NCBI RefSeq assembly: GCF_022399565.1
Contig: NZ_JAJTUT010000006.1
Span: 62,001 to 126,000 of the forward strand
Direction of reading: 5' to 3'
DNA length: 64,000 nucleotides
Source of the DNA: Flavobacterium algicola
Lineage (GTDB): Bacteria > Bacteroidota > Bacteroidia > Flavobacteriales > Flavobacteriaceae
Every line of letters starts with the position of its first letter. The stretch's first letter is position 1. This document shows, piece after piece, positions 52,209 through 59,517 of the stretch. Under the pieces are notes generated by a model, which did no database searches, was not told the DNA's origin, and worked only from the letters and a program-made list of their open reading frames with translations. The translations under genes were made by a program, and so were the position numbers.

Positions 52209-52586
52209 TTTTATATATATTTTCCACAAATATAATACAATCTATTTTGAACTTTAATTTAGTTCTTAAAATTGCCAAAATAAAGGTGTAGATGCGACAG
52301 TATGGATAGTTCTTCGCAAATTAAAAAGGACTTTATTATTTGCTGTTTTAAATAGAAAATGGCATGTCGAAATAATTGCTAAAAAGAGATGTGAGGTATA
52401 TTTCCGAGCCCTGCTTAGGAGTTAGATTATTGATGGTTAATGCTTTATTTGCTGTAATTGGCGTTCAGTAGTATAAGTTGCACCATTAAAGGCCGCTAAT
52501 ATTATTTGAAATATCACTAAAAGTGGGTATTGTGTACTACATGTAAAAAGATGATTTTTACAGAATAAATATTAATATTTATTACA
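52209..52586. other. Intergenic region (378 bp) upstream of the small membrane gene
   Basis: Divergent region between ubiE and a small membrane protein. The ubiE -7 element (TATATTTG, minus, 52234-52227) is at its left edge. A perfect 18-bp palindrome ATAAATATTAATATTTAT (52565-52582) lies 4 bp before the small gene. In the rest (52260-52560) I see no ORF or clear structure. Confidence 0.6.
52227..52234 (-). promoter_or_regulatory. -7 promoter element of ubiE
   Basis: TATATTTG on the minus strand, 18 bp before the chosen ATG (52208). Confidence 0.65.
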
Positions 52587-52904
52587 ATGATTATTAAGGA
52601 GCTGACAGGTCAAATCAAATGGGTAATTTTTGCGCTAGTTATTTCATTTGTTCTTGTGTGTTTTTTTGACGGTGCTGCTATCAAAAGCAGTAATTTGTTT
52701 ATAACGCAAAATACGTTCTTAGGATTAAATTTGTTTTTGGAAATTTTAATTTTCTCTGTCTTTAGTACCTTCGTGGTATTTGGTATTAAAGGCTATTTTG
52801 AGATGTACTCTCAAAAAACATCAAACGTTATTATCTTTCTTACGGGAGCTATGTTAACTTTTGTAATTTTTATATTAAGTTGTCAAATTCTACTGCAAGA
52901 GTAG
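52587..52904 (+). CDS. Small integral membrane protein of unknown function
   Basis: A 105-residue protein with three strongly hydrophobic segments (about 11-30, 45-68 and 82-102) and a short soluble loop. No family recognised. A terminator follows within 25 bp, which supports it being a real gene. It is preceded by an AT-rich palindrome rather than a recognisable promoter. Confidence 0.6.
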   Translation: MIIKELTGQIKWVIFALVISFVLVCFFDGAAIKSSNLFITQNTFLGLNLFLEILIFSVFSTFVVFGIKGYFEMYSQKTSNVIIFLTGAMLTFVIFILSCQILLQE

Positions 52905-52929
52905 ATTTGTTATCCTAAAATCATTGTAA

Positions 52930-52964
52930 AAAAACACCCCAGAGATGGGGTGTTTTTATTTTTT
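52930..52964. terminator. Bidirectional terminator
   Basis: Stem AAAAACACCCC / GGGGTGTTTTT with a 6-nt loop between the small membrane gene and folA, with T runs both ways. Confidence 0.9.
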
Positions 52965-53438
52965 GGTAAAGGTCTGATAAGTGTAATCAAAAAGATGTCT
53001 GTCATCTTTATATTGTGGTTCCGACTTCGATAGATCCCATTCTTCGAGGCTAATCTCAGGAAAAAAAGCATCTGCTTCAAAACTGTGGTGTACTCTTGTT
53101 ACTTCTAGAATATCTGCAAACGGTAGAGCCAATTTGTATATTTCTCCTCCTCCTATGATAAAAGAGTCTTCATTTTGAGGACAAAGAGCTAAAGCTTCAT
53201 CTAAATTATTTACTACTATACAACCTTCTGGTTTGTAGTCTTTCTTTCTTGTAATGACGATATGCGTTCTATTTGGAAGTGGCTTGGGAAAGCTTTCAAA
53301 AGTTTTTCTCCCCATAACAATACGATGCCCGCTTGTAATTGCTTTGAATCTTTTAAAATCATTTGGTAGATGCCAAACAAGGTCATTGTTTTTTCCTAAG
53401 GCGTTGTTTTCTGCTACTGCAGCAATCATTATAATCAT
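52956..53438 (-). CDS. folA: Dihydrofolate reductase
   Basis: A 160-residue enzyme that makes tetrahydrofolate with NADPH. Motifs: MIAAVAENNALGKNNDLVWHLPNDFKRFK, RIVMGRKTFESFPKPLPNRTHIVIT, FIIGGGEIYKLALPFADILEVTRVHH. Ends inside the shared terminator. thyA lies 1.2 kb further on the same strand but is not in the same operon, since the CBM48 gene on the plus strand intervenes. Confidence 0.97.
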   Translation of the reverse strand: MIIMIAAVAENNALGKNNDLVWHLPNDFKRFKAITSGHRIVMGRKTFESFPKPLPNRTHIVITRKKDYKPEGCIVVNNLDEALALCPQNEDSFIIGGGEIYKLALPFADILEVTRVHHSFEADAFFPEISLEEWDLSKSEPQYKDDRHLFDYTYQTFTKK

Positions 53439-53450
53439 TTTATGAGAGTA

Positions 53451-53783
53451 TTAATTAGAAGAATCGTCATTGACTTTAATTTTTAACTCAGATATTTTCT
53501 TTACTTGCATCGCTACTAATCGGTCTATTTGTTCTCTTTCCCAATTTTTATTCATAAATCGATTGGTAATAAAAACTTTGATAAAATGTAAGATGAATAT
53601 AAAAGCCCACAAGGTAAAACCTAAGATTAGCCAATTCAAATTAAATGTAAATGTGATTATTTTGGTAGCCACAAATGCAAATAAACAACTGGTTACTAGT
53701 AATACAAAATGGTAGTAAAGCCGCTTCTTCTCCTTGATCCTTCTGCGTGCGTATTCGTATAATTCGTGTTGGTCGCGTTCCAT
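53451..53783 (-). CDS. 2TM domain-containing protein
   Basis: A 110-residue protein with a charged N-terminal helix (YARRRIKEKKRLYYHFVL) then two membrane segments (about 25-45 and 50-72) and a charged tail, the layout of the 2TM domain family common in Flavobacteria. Function unknown; in other proteins the domain occurs beside sensor kinases or in small regulatory proteins. It precedes folA by 12 bp, so it may be co-transcribed. Confidence 0.75.
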   Translation of the reverse strand: MERDQHELYEYARRRIKEKKRLYYHFVLLVTSCLFAFVATKIITFTFNLNWLILGFTLWAFIFILHFIKVFITNRFMNKNWEREQIDRLVAMQVKKISELKIKVNDDSSN

Positions 53784-53939
53784 AAGTCAGTTTTAAAAGT
53801 TAAAGATAGAATTTAATTTAGAAATTTACTATAGCGACGGTCAATTTGCCGTTTGTAGAATCTAATCTTTTTTAGCAATTTGTAATTAATCCTTTAATAA
53901 TTATTGATTTTTTGGTATTTTAACAAATAGGAGGTAATT

Positions 53940-54017
53940 ATGGCAAAACTAGTAGGTATTTGTGTAAACTTCAATATAATTTATTTTCTTTGTTACATAA
54001 TATTAAAAATGAAATAG
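53940..54017 (+). CDS. Possible 25-residue leader peptide with a strong Shine-Dalgarno
   Basis: ATG at 53940 is preceded by AGGAGG 7 bp upstream, rare in this genome where genes lack SD sites. The frame of 25 codons encodes MAKLVGICVNFN followed by a hydrophobic run (IIYFLCYIILKMK) and stops 2 bp before the start of the CBM48 gene at 54020. It could be a leader or coupling ORF, or a small membrane peptide. Coding is plausible but unproven. Confidence 0.4.
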   Translation: MAKLVGICVNFNIIYFLCYIILKMK

Positions 54018-54019
54018 TT

Positions 54020-54316
54020 ATGTCAATAAAGAAACAATTTATAAAGTCAAAACCAGTTTGTAAAGTTACTTTTTCAATCGAAGCTAAAGACGCAGTTTCT
54101 GCATCTGTTGTAGGTGATTTCAACAAATGGAGTGTTGAAGATGGAGCATTAAGTAAATTGAAAAATGGAACATTTAAAGGTGTCTTTGAACTGCCAAAAG
54201 ATTCATCTTACGAATTTAAATATGTAATTGATGGTGTATACGTAAATGAATCAGAAGCTGATTCCTATAAATGGAATGAGTTTGCTGGTACAGAAAATGG
54301 TGTACTAGAAGTATAA
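54020..54316 (+). CDS. Isoamylase early-set (CBM48-like) domain mini-protein
   Basis: A 98-residue protein that is only an E-set glycogen-binding domain: KVTFSIEAKDAVSASVVGDFNKWS, and GVFELPKDSSYEFKYVIDGVYVNESEADSYKWNEF. This is the AMPK-beta/CBM48 type. Without a catalytic domain it may bind glycogen or maltooligosaccharides. Start at 54020 (MSIKKQF) follows the possible leader peptide; a longer reading from 53960 is in a frame overlapping it and is less likely. A strong terminator follows. Confidence 0.82.
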   Translation: MSIKKQFIKSKPVCKVTFSIEAKDAVSASVVGDFNKWSVEDGALSKLKNGTFKGVFELPKDSSYEFKYVIDGVYVNESEADSYKWNEFAGTENGVLEV

Positions 54317-54321
54317 AACTT

Positions 54322-54349
54322 AAAAATCCGCTGCAAAGCGGATTTTTTT
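54322..54349 (+). terminator. Terminator after the CBM48 mini-gene
   Basis: Stem AAAAATCCGCT / AGCGGATTTTT with GCAA loop and T run. Confidence 0.9.
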
Positions 54350-54367
54350 ATTTTACGCGTTAAAAAA

Positions 54368-54625
54368 TTAAGCAATCTTTACTCCAATACTTTGCAATCG
54401 CTGCTTTATTTCCTGCATTGTCTCTTTATATTCCCAATACATTATTCGGTTATGAGAGGATGTGACCAAGATATATTGTTCGCTTATTGATTGAATACGT
54501 TCAATAGCAACTAATTTTTTTATATAATTTATATCGTTGACCTTTTCTTCAATTGCGACGTCATTCACATCATATCCGTGGACAATTAATGCGGTTCTAA
54601 CTTCTATTTCGATAAACATTTTCAT
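54368..54625 (-). CDS. Small conserved-looking protein downstream of thyA, unknown function
   Basis: An 85-residue protein, MKMFIEIEVRTALIVHGYDVNDVAIEEKVNDINYIKKL..., mixed alpha/beta with no membrane segment. It starts 9 bp after the thyA stop on the same strand, so it is probably co-transcribed. Start could also be the second Met (54619). No family recognised. Confidence 0.6.
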   Translation of the reverse strand: MKMFIEIEVRTALIVHGYDVNDVAIEEKVNDINYIKKLVAIERIQSISEQYILVTSSHNRIMYWEYKETMQEIKQRLQSIGVKIA

Positions 54626-54634
54626 TACTTTAAA

Positions 54635-55459
54635 TTAGATAGCAACACTCCCTTTTATTCCAGCATGTGGTTCGTATCCTTCAAGAGTGAAATCATCAAA
54701 ATCAAAATCAAATATATCCATTATATCTGGATTTAATTTCATTTTCGGTAATGCTGTAGGTTCGCGGGATAGTTGTAATTCTAATTGCTCAAAGTGGTTA
54801 TTGTAAATGTGTGCGTCTCCAAATGTGTGGATAAACTCACCCAAACCTAAATTGCAAACTTGTGCAATCATCATGGTAAGAAGTGCATAGGAAGCAATGT
54901 TAAACGGTACACCTAAAAATATGTCAGCACTACGTTGGTATAGTTGACAAGATAATTTACCATCTGCAACGTAAAACTGAAAAAAGGCATGACAAGGAGG
55001 TAACGCCGCTTTATTGTTGGCTACGTTCTCAGCAAATGACTTACTAGTATCAGGAAGTACAGACGGATTCCATGCCGATACAATCATTCTTCGGCTGTTT
55101 GGATTTGTTTTTAGTTCGGTGATTAAATCTTTTATCTGATCAATTTCTTCACTATTCCAGTTGCGCCATTGATGACCATAAACAGGACCTAAATCTCCAT
55201 TATCATCTGCCCAAGCGTCCCATATTTTCACTCCATTCTTCTGAAGGTATTCAATATTGGTGTCTCCTTTTAAAAACCACAACAATTCATAAATGATTGA
55301 TTTTAAATGAAGCTTCTTGGTAGTAACCATTGGGAATCCTTCATTAAGATCAAAACGCATCTGATGTCCAAATACACTTTTGGTTCCAGTTCCAGTACGG
55401 TCTCCTTTTTGGCAACCATTTTCCATTACGTGTTGTACTAAATCTAAATATTGTTTCAT
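54635..55459 (-). CDS. thyA: Thymidylate synthase
   Basis: A 274-residue enzyme that methylates dUMP using methylene-tetrahydrofolate. Motifs: TGTGTKSVFGHQMRF, ELLWFLKGDTNIEYL, LPPCHAFFQFYV with the catalytic Cys, QRSADIFLGVPFNIASYALL, FGDAHIYNNH. It pairs functionally with the nearby folA, which regenerates its folate product. Confidence 0.97.
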   Translation of the reverse strand: MKQYLDLVQHVMENGCQKGDRTGTGTKSVFGHQMRFDLNEGFPMVTTKKLHLKSIIYELLWFLKGDTNIEYLQKNGVKIWDAWADDNGDLGPVYGHQWRNWNSEEIDQIKDLITELKTNPNSRRMIVSAWNPSVLPDTSKSFAENVANNKAALPPCHAFFQFYVADGKLSCQLYQRSADIFLGVPFNIASYALLTMMIAQVCNLGLGEFIHTFGDAHIYNNHFEQLELQLSREPTALPKMKLNPDIMDIFDFDFDDFTLEGYEPHAGIKGSVAI

Positions 55460-55507
55460 CAGGAATTGTAAAAATTAATAGTTTGATTTCGAAAAAAATT
55501 AAAAAAT

Positions 55508-56140
55508 CTATGACTCTCTCTTCGAAATTTCATCTCTTATTTTGGCTGCTTTTTCATAATCCTCATGGCTTACAGCTACTTCAAGTAGTTCTGTTAACTC
55601 TTGAAGACTATGTTTTAAGTAGGGACGCTCAATAAGATTTTTATCTTCGTTGTCATTTCCAAAAGTTTCGGGATTAGATAATATATCATCAATTTCTTGA
55701 GAATCTTTATCAGAATCTTGAGGATTGGTTTTTAAAAATATTCCTGCTTTGTCGAGAATGTTCTTGTAGGTAAAAATAGGAGCATTGAAGCGAAGTGCCA
55801 GTGCGATGGCATCAGAGGTTCTAGCGTCTATGATTTCTTCAATTTTATCTCTTTCGCATATGATGCTCGAATAAAAAACACCATCAACTAGTTTATGGAT
55901 GATTACTTGTTTGACGATAATGTCAAATCGCTCGGCAAAATTCTTGAATAAATCGTGTGTCAAAGGGCGTGGTGGCTTGATTTCTTTTTCTAAAGCAATT
56001 GCTATAGATTGAGCCTCAAAGGCACCGATTACAATCGGCAGTTTTCTTTCGCCATCAACTTCGTTCAAAATTAGAGCGTAAGCCCCATTCTGAGTTTGAC
56101 TATAGGAGATGCCTTTTATAGATAGTTTAACTAAACTCAT
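55508..56140 (-). CDS. Bifunctional nuclease family protein with UVR motif
   Basis: A 210-residue protein with an N-terminal DUF151/BFN domain (LSIKGISYSQTQNGAYALILNEVDGERKLPIVIGAFEAQSIAIALEK, RTSDAIALALRFNAPIF) and a C-terminal UVR motif (LTELLEVAVSHEDYEKAAKIRDEI), a combination usual in Bacteroidota. Nuclease activity is known from plant and mycobacterial homologues. It is upstream of thyA by about 50 bp. Confidence 0.88.
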   Translation of the reverse strand: MSLVKLSIKGISYSQTQNGAYALILNEVDGERKLPIVIGAFEAQSIAIALEKEIKPPRPLTHDLFKNFAERFDIIVKQVIIHKLVDGVFYSSIICERDKIEEIIDARTSDAIALALRFNAPIFTYKNILDKAGIFLKTNPQDSDKDSQEIDDILSNPETFGNDNEDKNLIERPYLKHSLQELTELLEVAVSHEDYEKAAKIRDEISKRES

Positions 56141-56295
56141 GTTAATTTCTGATTATAGATTTTAAAAATTAAAATCGGGGAATTGTATTAAGCTGAATCA
56201 TTATAATTTTCGTGTAAAATAATGAGTTGATTTGCCTACAAAGAAACAAAATCTTTTCGTAGCTAAAAAGAAAGTTGAAATTAAATCGAATATAA

Positions 56296-56332
56296 AAAAG
56301 AGCTATCTAATCGTAATTAGGATAGCTCTTTT
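56296..56332 (-). terminator. Terminator of the etf operon
   Basis: Stem AAAAGAGCTATC / GATAGCTCTTTT with a 13-nt loop and a T run on the minus strand, just downstream of etfA. Confidence 0.88.
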
Positions 56333-56351
56333 ATGAAGTCTATTTGAAATA

Positions 56352-57314
56352 TTATTGCGCTTTAAAAGCTTTTATTTTTTCTATAAGTTGCGGAACGATT
56401 TCAAATGCATCACCTACCACTCCGTAATCGGCTACTTTAAAGAAAGGAGCTTCGGGATCAGAGTTTATTACAACTTTTACTTTTGATGAGTTAATTCCGG
56501 CAATGTGTTGAATTGCGCCAGAAATTCCAACAGCAATATATAAATTTGATGCTACTGGTTTACCCGTTTGTCCAACGTGCTCTCCGTGAGGTCTCCATCC
56601 TAAATCGGATACAGGTTTTGAACATGCCGTTGCAGCTCCAAGAGCGGCAGCTAAGTCTTCTATTAATCCCCAGTTTTCAGGACCTTTTAGCCCGCGACCT
56701 CCAGATACAACTATATCTGCATCTGCGATTGCTATTTTGCCACTTACTTTTTCAGTTGATTCTATTTTAATTGCAAAATCTGCATCATTGATTGATGGAG
56801 CATAATCTTCTTCAGTAAGATTACTGCTAGAAGCAACTATCCCAAATGAGTTTTTGGCTAATCCAAGGACTTTTACATCTGTTGAAATTTCAGTTATGTT
56901 GAATGCTTTGTTTGAAAAAGCATTTCTTTTTACTTGAAATGGAGAAGTGCTCACAGGTAAGCCTACAACATTTGAAGCAAATCCTGCATCAAGTGAAACA
57001 GCTACAAGTGACGAAAGGTAGGCACTATCGGTAGTTGATGAAAGTAAAACCAATTTTGCATCTTCTTTCTTTGCTGCTTGTTGGATCGCATCTGCGTAAG
57101 CTTTTGCCGAGAAATTAGCTAGTTTGCTATCGTTTACCTTTAATACCTTGTCGACTCCGTATTTTGATAATTCAGATGCATCAGTTATGTTGAAGGTAAT
57201 TGCCGTAACAGTAGATCCCAATGATTCTGCTACCTTTTTAGCATAGGAAGCCAATTCAAAAGCTACCTTTTTAAATTTTCCTTCTGCTGATTCTGCGTAT
57301 ATTAATATTGACAT
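56352..57314 (-). CDS. etfA: Electron transfer flavoprotein subunit alpha
   Basis: A 320-residue subunit that holds FAD and carries electrons from acyl-CoA and other dehydrogenases. N-terminal domain VLIYAESAEGKFKKVAFELASYAKK, and C-terminal FAD domain SGGRGLKGPENWGLIEDLAAALGAATACSKPVSDLGWRPHGEHVGQTGKPVASNLYIAVGISGAIQHIAGI. The residue that stacks on FAD in human ETF (Arg of SRAAV) is Lys here (ACSKPV). Follows etfB on the same strand. Confidence 0.96.
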   Translation of the reverse strand: MSILIYAESAEGKFKKVAFELASYAKKVAESLGSTVTAITFNITDASELSKYGVDKVLKVNDSKLANFSAKAYADAIQQAAKKEDAKLVLLSSTTDSAYLSSLVAVSLDAGFASNVVGLPVSTSPFQVKRNAFSNKAFNITEISTDVKVLGLAKNSFGIVASSSNLTEEDYAPSINDADFAIKIESTEKVSGKIAIADADIVVSGGRGLKGPENWGLIEDLAAALGAATACSKPVSDLGWRPHGEHVGQTGKPVASNLYIAVGISGAIQHIAGINSSKVKVVINSDPEAPFFKVADYGVVGDAFEIVPQLIEKIKAFKAQ

Positions 57315-57382
57315 GATGATTTTATGTTTTAGATTAAGGATTTCAAATTATAAATCGAAATCCTGCTACTCAATACTTGGTA

Positions 57383-58129
57383 CTAGATTACTTTTGCTTC
57401 GTTGTGAAGTAAGTTGATTAACTCATCTAAGTTGTCTGCGGCAACTAATTTAACAGCTGATTTTGCAGCTGGCTTTTCAAATTTCACTGCTTTAGTATTA
57501 TTGTTTGCCGCAACAGGTTCAACAACAGTTAGAGGTTTTGATCTAGCAGTCATAATTCCTCTCATGTTCGGAATTTTTAAATCTTTTTCTTCTACTAATC
57601 CTTTCTGTCCACCAATGATTAATGGTAGTGCAGTAGATATGTTCTCTTTTCCGCCATCAATTTCACGAACAGCTTTTACTGCAGTTCCTTCTATGGTTAA
57701 TTCAGTACAAGAATTTACAAAATTAAAATCGGTTAATGCTGCAATCATTCCAGGTACCATTCCACCATTATAATCTAATGATTCTTTACCTGCAAGAACA
57801 ATGTCATAACCACCAGATTTGATCACTTCAGCCAATTGCTTAGCGACAAAGAAACCATCTGTAGGAGATGCGTTTACGCGTATAGCATCATTTGCTCCAA
57901 TCGCTAATGCTTTTCTAAGTGTTGGCTCTGTTTCTGGTCCACCAACATTAACTACAGTTACTGTAGCGCCTTGTTGCTCTTGAAACCAAATAGCACGTGT
58001 CAAACCGTACTCGTCATTTGGATTGATCACAAACTGAACACCATTGGTGTCAAATTCTGATTCATTATTGGTAAAATTGATTTTTGAGGTAGTATCAGGT
58101 ACATGACTGATGCAAACTAGTATTTTCAT
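57383..58129 (-). CDS. etfB: Electron transfer flavoprotein subunit beta
   Basis: A 248-residue partner of EtfA that binds AMP and interacts with dehydrogenases. Motifs: KILVCISHVPDTTSKINF, EYGLTRAIWFQEQQGATVTVVNVG, LAGKESLDYNGGMVPGMIAALT, and REIDGGKENI. First gene of the leftward etfBA pair. Confidence 0.96.
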   Translation of the reverse strand: MKILVCISHVPDTTSKINFTNNESEFDTNGVQFVINPNDEYGLTRAIWFQEQQGATVTVVNVGGPETEPTLRKALAIGANDAIRVNASPTDGFFVAKQLAEVIKSGGYDIVLAGKESLDYNGGMVPGMIAALTDFNFVNSCTELTIEGTAVKAVREIDGGKENISTALPLIIGGQKGLVEEKDLKIPNMRGIMTARSKPLTVVEPVAANNNTKAVKFEKPAAKSAVKLVAADNLDELINLLHNEAKVI

Positions 58130-58468
58130 AAGGCTCCTGTTTATTTGGTATAATTACTATAAAATTAATTGATTATTACTCCAATTCTTATAGAATAACG
58201 ATCAAGAGAATGCCATAGAAATTACGATTTAATGACTTGATTGAATTACAAATTTAGAATAAAAATTGAAATAATTTACTATGCATGCATAATAAATTTC
58301 AGTTAAAAAGGGATTTTAAATGTAATTTGAAAGTTGTAAAACTGCAAAATGTGAAGATATAACAAATAACTAAAAATTACGCAGCATTATTTTATTACAA
58401 ATGATGGTTTAAGTGATATTAAATATTTATTTTTGCTTTTCGAAAAATATACTTATACAATATATAAT
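58130..58468. other. Divergent intergenic region (339 bp) between etfB and pdhB
   Basis: AT-rich. It carries the pdhB -7 element at its right end and the palindrome ATGCATGCAT at 58281-58290. I see no ORF or structured RNA. Confidence 0.6.
58428..58435 (+). promoter_or_regulatory. -7 promoter element of pdhB
   Basis: TATTTTTG fits TAnnTTTG, 33 bp before the ATG at 58469. Confidence 0.6.
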
Positions 58469-59446
58469 ATGAGAACGATACAATTTAGAGAGGCGATTTG
58501 TGAAGCAATGAGTGAAGAAATGCGTCATGATGAATCTGTTTACTTAATGGGTGAGGAAGTTGCTGAATACAACGGCGCTTACAAAGCTTCAAAAGGTATG
58601 CTTGCAGAATTTGGAGAAAAGAGAATTATAGATACTCCAATTGCAGAGTTAGGTTTTACAGGTATTGCAGTAGGTTCAGCGATGAACGGTTGTCGTCCGA
58701 TTGTAGAATATATGACTTTCAACTTTTGTTTAGTTGGTATAGATCAAATTATAAATAATGCTGCCAAAATGCGTCAAATGACAGGAGGACAATTTAATGT
58801 GCCGATTGTTTTTCGTGGGCCAACTGCTTCTGCAGGGCAATTGGGAGCAACACACTCACAAGCATTAGAAAACTGGTTTGCAAATACACCAGGACTTAAA
58901 GTTGTAGTTCCATCTACTCCTTATGATGCAAAGGGATTATTAAAAGCAGCTATTCGTGATAATGACCCAGTTATTTTCATGGAATCTGAGCAAATGTACG
59001 GTGATAAAGGGGAAGTTCCAGAAGGAGAATACATAATTCCTATTGGAGTTGCTGACATCAAACGTGAAGGTACAGATGTAACTATTGTTTCATTTGGTAA
59101 GATTATCAAAGAAGCTTTTAAAGCTGCAGATGAATTAGCAAAAGAAGGAATCTCTTGTGAAGTTATCGATTTAAGAACTGTTCGTCCATTAGATATTGAT
59201 GCTATCTTAGCTTCTGTTAAAAAAACAAACAGATTGGTTATTCTAGAAGAAGCTTGGCCTTTTGCAAGTGTTTCTTCTGAGATCACTTACTTAGTTCAAG
59301 AGCGTGCTTTTGACTTCTTAGATGCTCCAATACAAAGAATTACTACCGCAGATACACCAGCACCTTATTCTCCTGTTTTATTGGAGGAATGGTTGCCAAA
59401 TGCAGGTGACGTTGTAAAAGCTGTAAAAAAGGTTTTGAATAAATAA
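58469..59446 (+). CDS. pdhB: Pyruvate dehydrogenase E1 component subunit beta
   Basis: A 325-residue transketolase-like subunit that, with E1 alpha, decarboxylates pyruvate. Motifs: TIQFREAICEAMSEEMRHDESVYLMGEEVAEYNGAYKASKGML, PIAELGFTGIAVGSAMNG, GPTASAGQLGATHSQALENWF, PVIFMESEQMYGDKG, and EEAWPFASVSSEI. I use the ATG at 58469 since family proteins begin MRTIQFREA and the promoter overlaps the longer start at 58433. The alpha subunit is elsewhere. Confidence 0.95.
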   Translation: MRTIQFREAICEAMSEEMRHDESVYLMGEEVAEYNGAYKASKGMLAEFGEKRIIDTPIAELGFTGIAVGSAMNGCRPIVEYMTFNFCLVGIDQIINNAAKMRQMTGGQFNVPIVFRGPTASAGQLGATHSQALENWFANTPGLKVVVPSTPYDAKGLLKAAIRDNDPVIFMESEQMYGDKGEVPEGEYIIPIGVADIKREGTDVTIVSFGKIIKEAFKAADELAKEGISCEVIDLRTVRPLDIDAILASVKKTNRLVILEEAWPFASVSSEITYLVQERAFDFLDAPIQRITTADTPAPYSPVLLEEWLPNAGDVVKAVKKVLNK

Positions 59447-59470
59447 AATTCAATTATAATACTATTAAAG

Positions 59471-59505
59471 CTTCATCATGCGTTTGTATGATGAAGTTTT
59501 TTTTT
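59471..59505 (+). terminator. Terminator of pdhB
   Basis: Stem CTTCATCAT / ATGATGAAG with an 8-nt loop and nine T. Confidence 0.9.
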
Positions 59506-59517
59506 AAAAGATAATTT

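Noticed and set aside
52380..52540. Possible riboswitch or small RNA before the small membrane gene
   Set aside because: I could not find consistent helices or a known aptamer motif here.
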